Made by a program: the position numbers and the translations under genes. Of a stretch of 13,418 bases of DNA, positions 13,373-13,418 are shown one piece after another (within the stretch, counting starts at the first letter, position 1; the number at the start of each line of letters is the position of its first letter). The notes under the pieces were generated by a model. That model was not told where the DNA came from. It was given only the letters and a program-made list of their open reading frames with translations, and did not search any database. The stretch covers positions 1 through 13,418 of the forward strand of contig CAYVBZ010000062.1 in NCBI GenBank assembly GCA_964449835.1, written 5' to 3'. This DNA is from JABDGC01 sp964449835 (GTDB taxonomy: Bacteria > Pseudomonadota > Gammaproteobacteria > DSM-16500).

Positions 13373-13418
13373 AAAAAGAAGCCCCGATTTGATAACATTG
13401 TTGTGCCGAAAACAGCAA

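Overview
The window looks like a host-associated gammaproteobacterium, most plausibly from the Legionellales. The basis is moderate G+C content (low-to-mid 40s by eye), two genes that resemble the large Legionella-type effector-like families, and decayed repeat-associated nuclease genes. This placement is an inference from protein style and was not checked against any database.

Layout. Positions 1-588 hold the 5' part of a minus-strand effector-like gene that runs off the left edge, with its own promoter at 626-654. After a structured intergenic stretch comes an AbiE type IV toxin-antitoxin pair: abiEi at 926-1564 and abiEii at 1569-2444. Its promoter is flanked by two matching inverted-repeat operators, one of them a perfect 43-bp palindrome. 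The toxin gene overlaps by 26 nt a family 2 glycosyltransferase (2419-3372, rhamnosyltransferase-like), which is followed 4 nt later by a class I DNA photolyase (3377-4765).

Positions 4739-6600 form an unusual island between two convergent genes. It is bounded by a 40-bp inverted repeat (39/40 identical). The left arm overlaps the photolyase stop codon and the right arm overlaps the stop codon of an ABC transporter gene. Inside are a palindromic repeat, a second effector-like gene broken in frame at an 85-bp, about 92% G+C tract with two G8 runs, a REP-like hairpin, and an N-terminally truncated GIY-YIG nuclease remnant.

The right half is a polysaccharide locus. The minus-strand pair 7346-8227 and 6596-7336 encodes a Wzm/Wzt-type ABC exporter. 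Divergently, rmlA, rmlC, rmlD and rmlB (8375-11715, all overlapping) make dTDP-L-rhamnose from glucose-1-phosphate. They are followed by a WcaJ-type undecaprenyl-phosphate sugar transferase (11731-13146) that would start the glycan on the lipid carrier. The likely joint product is a rhamnose-containing O-antigen, capsule or exopolysaccharide: the phosphoglycosyltransferase primes, GT2 enzymes extend with rhamnose, and the ABC pair exports. The window ends with a second copy of the palindromic repeat, directly abutting a decayed DUF559 endonuclease gene.
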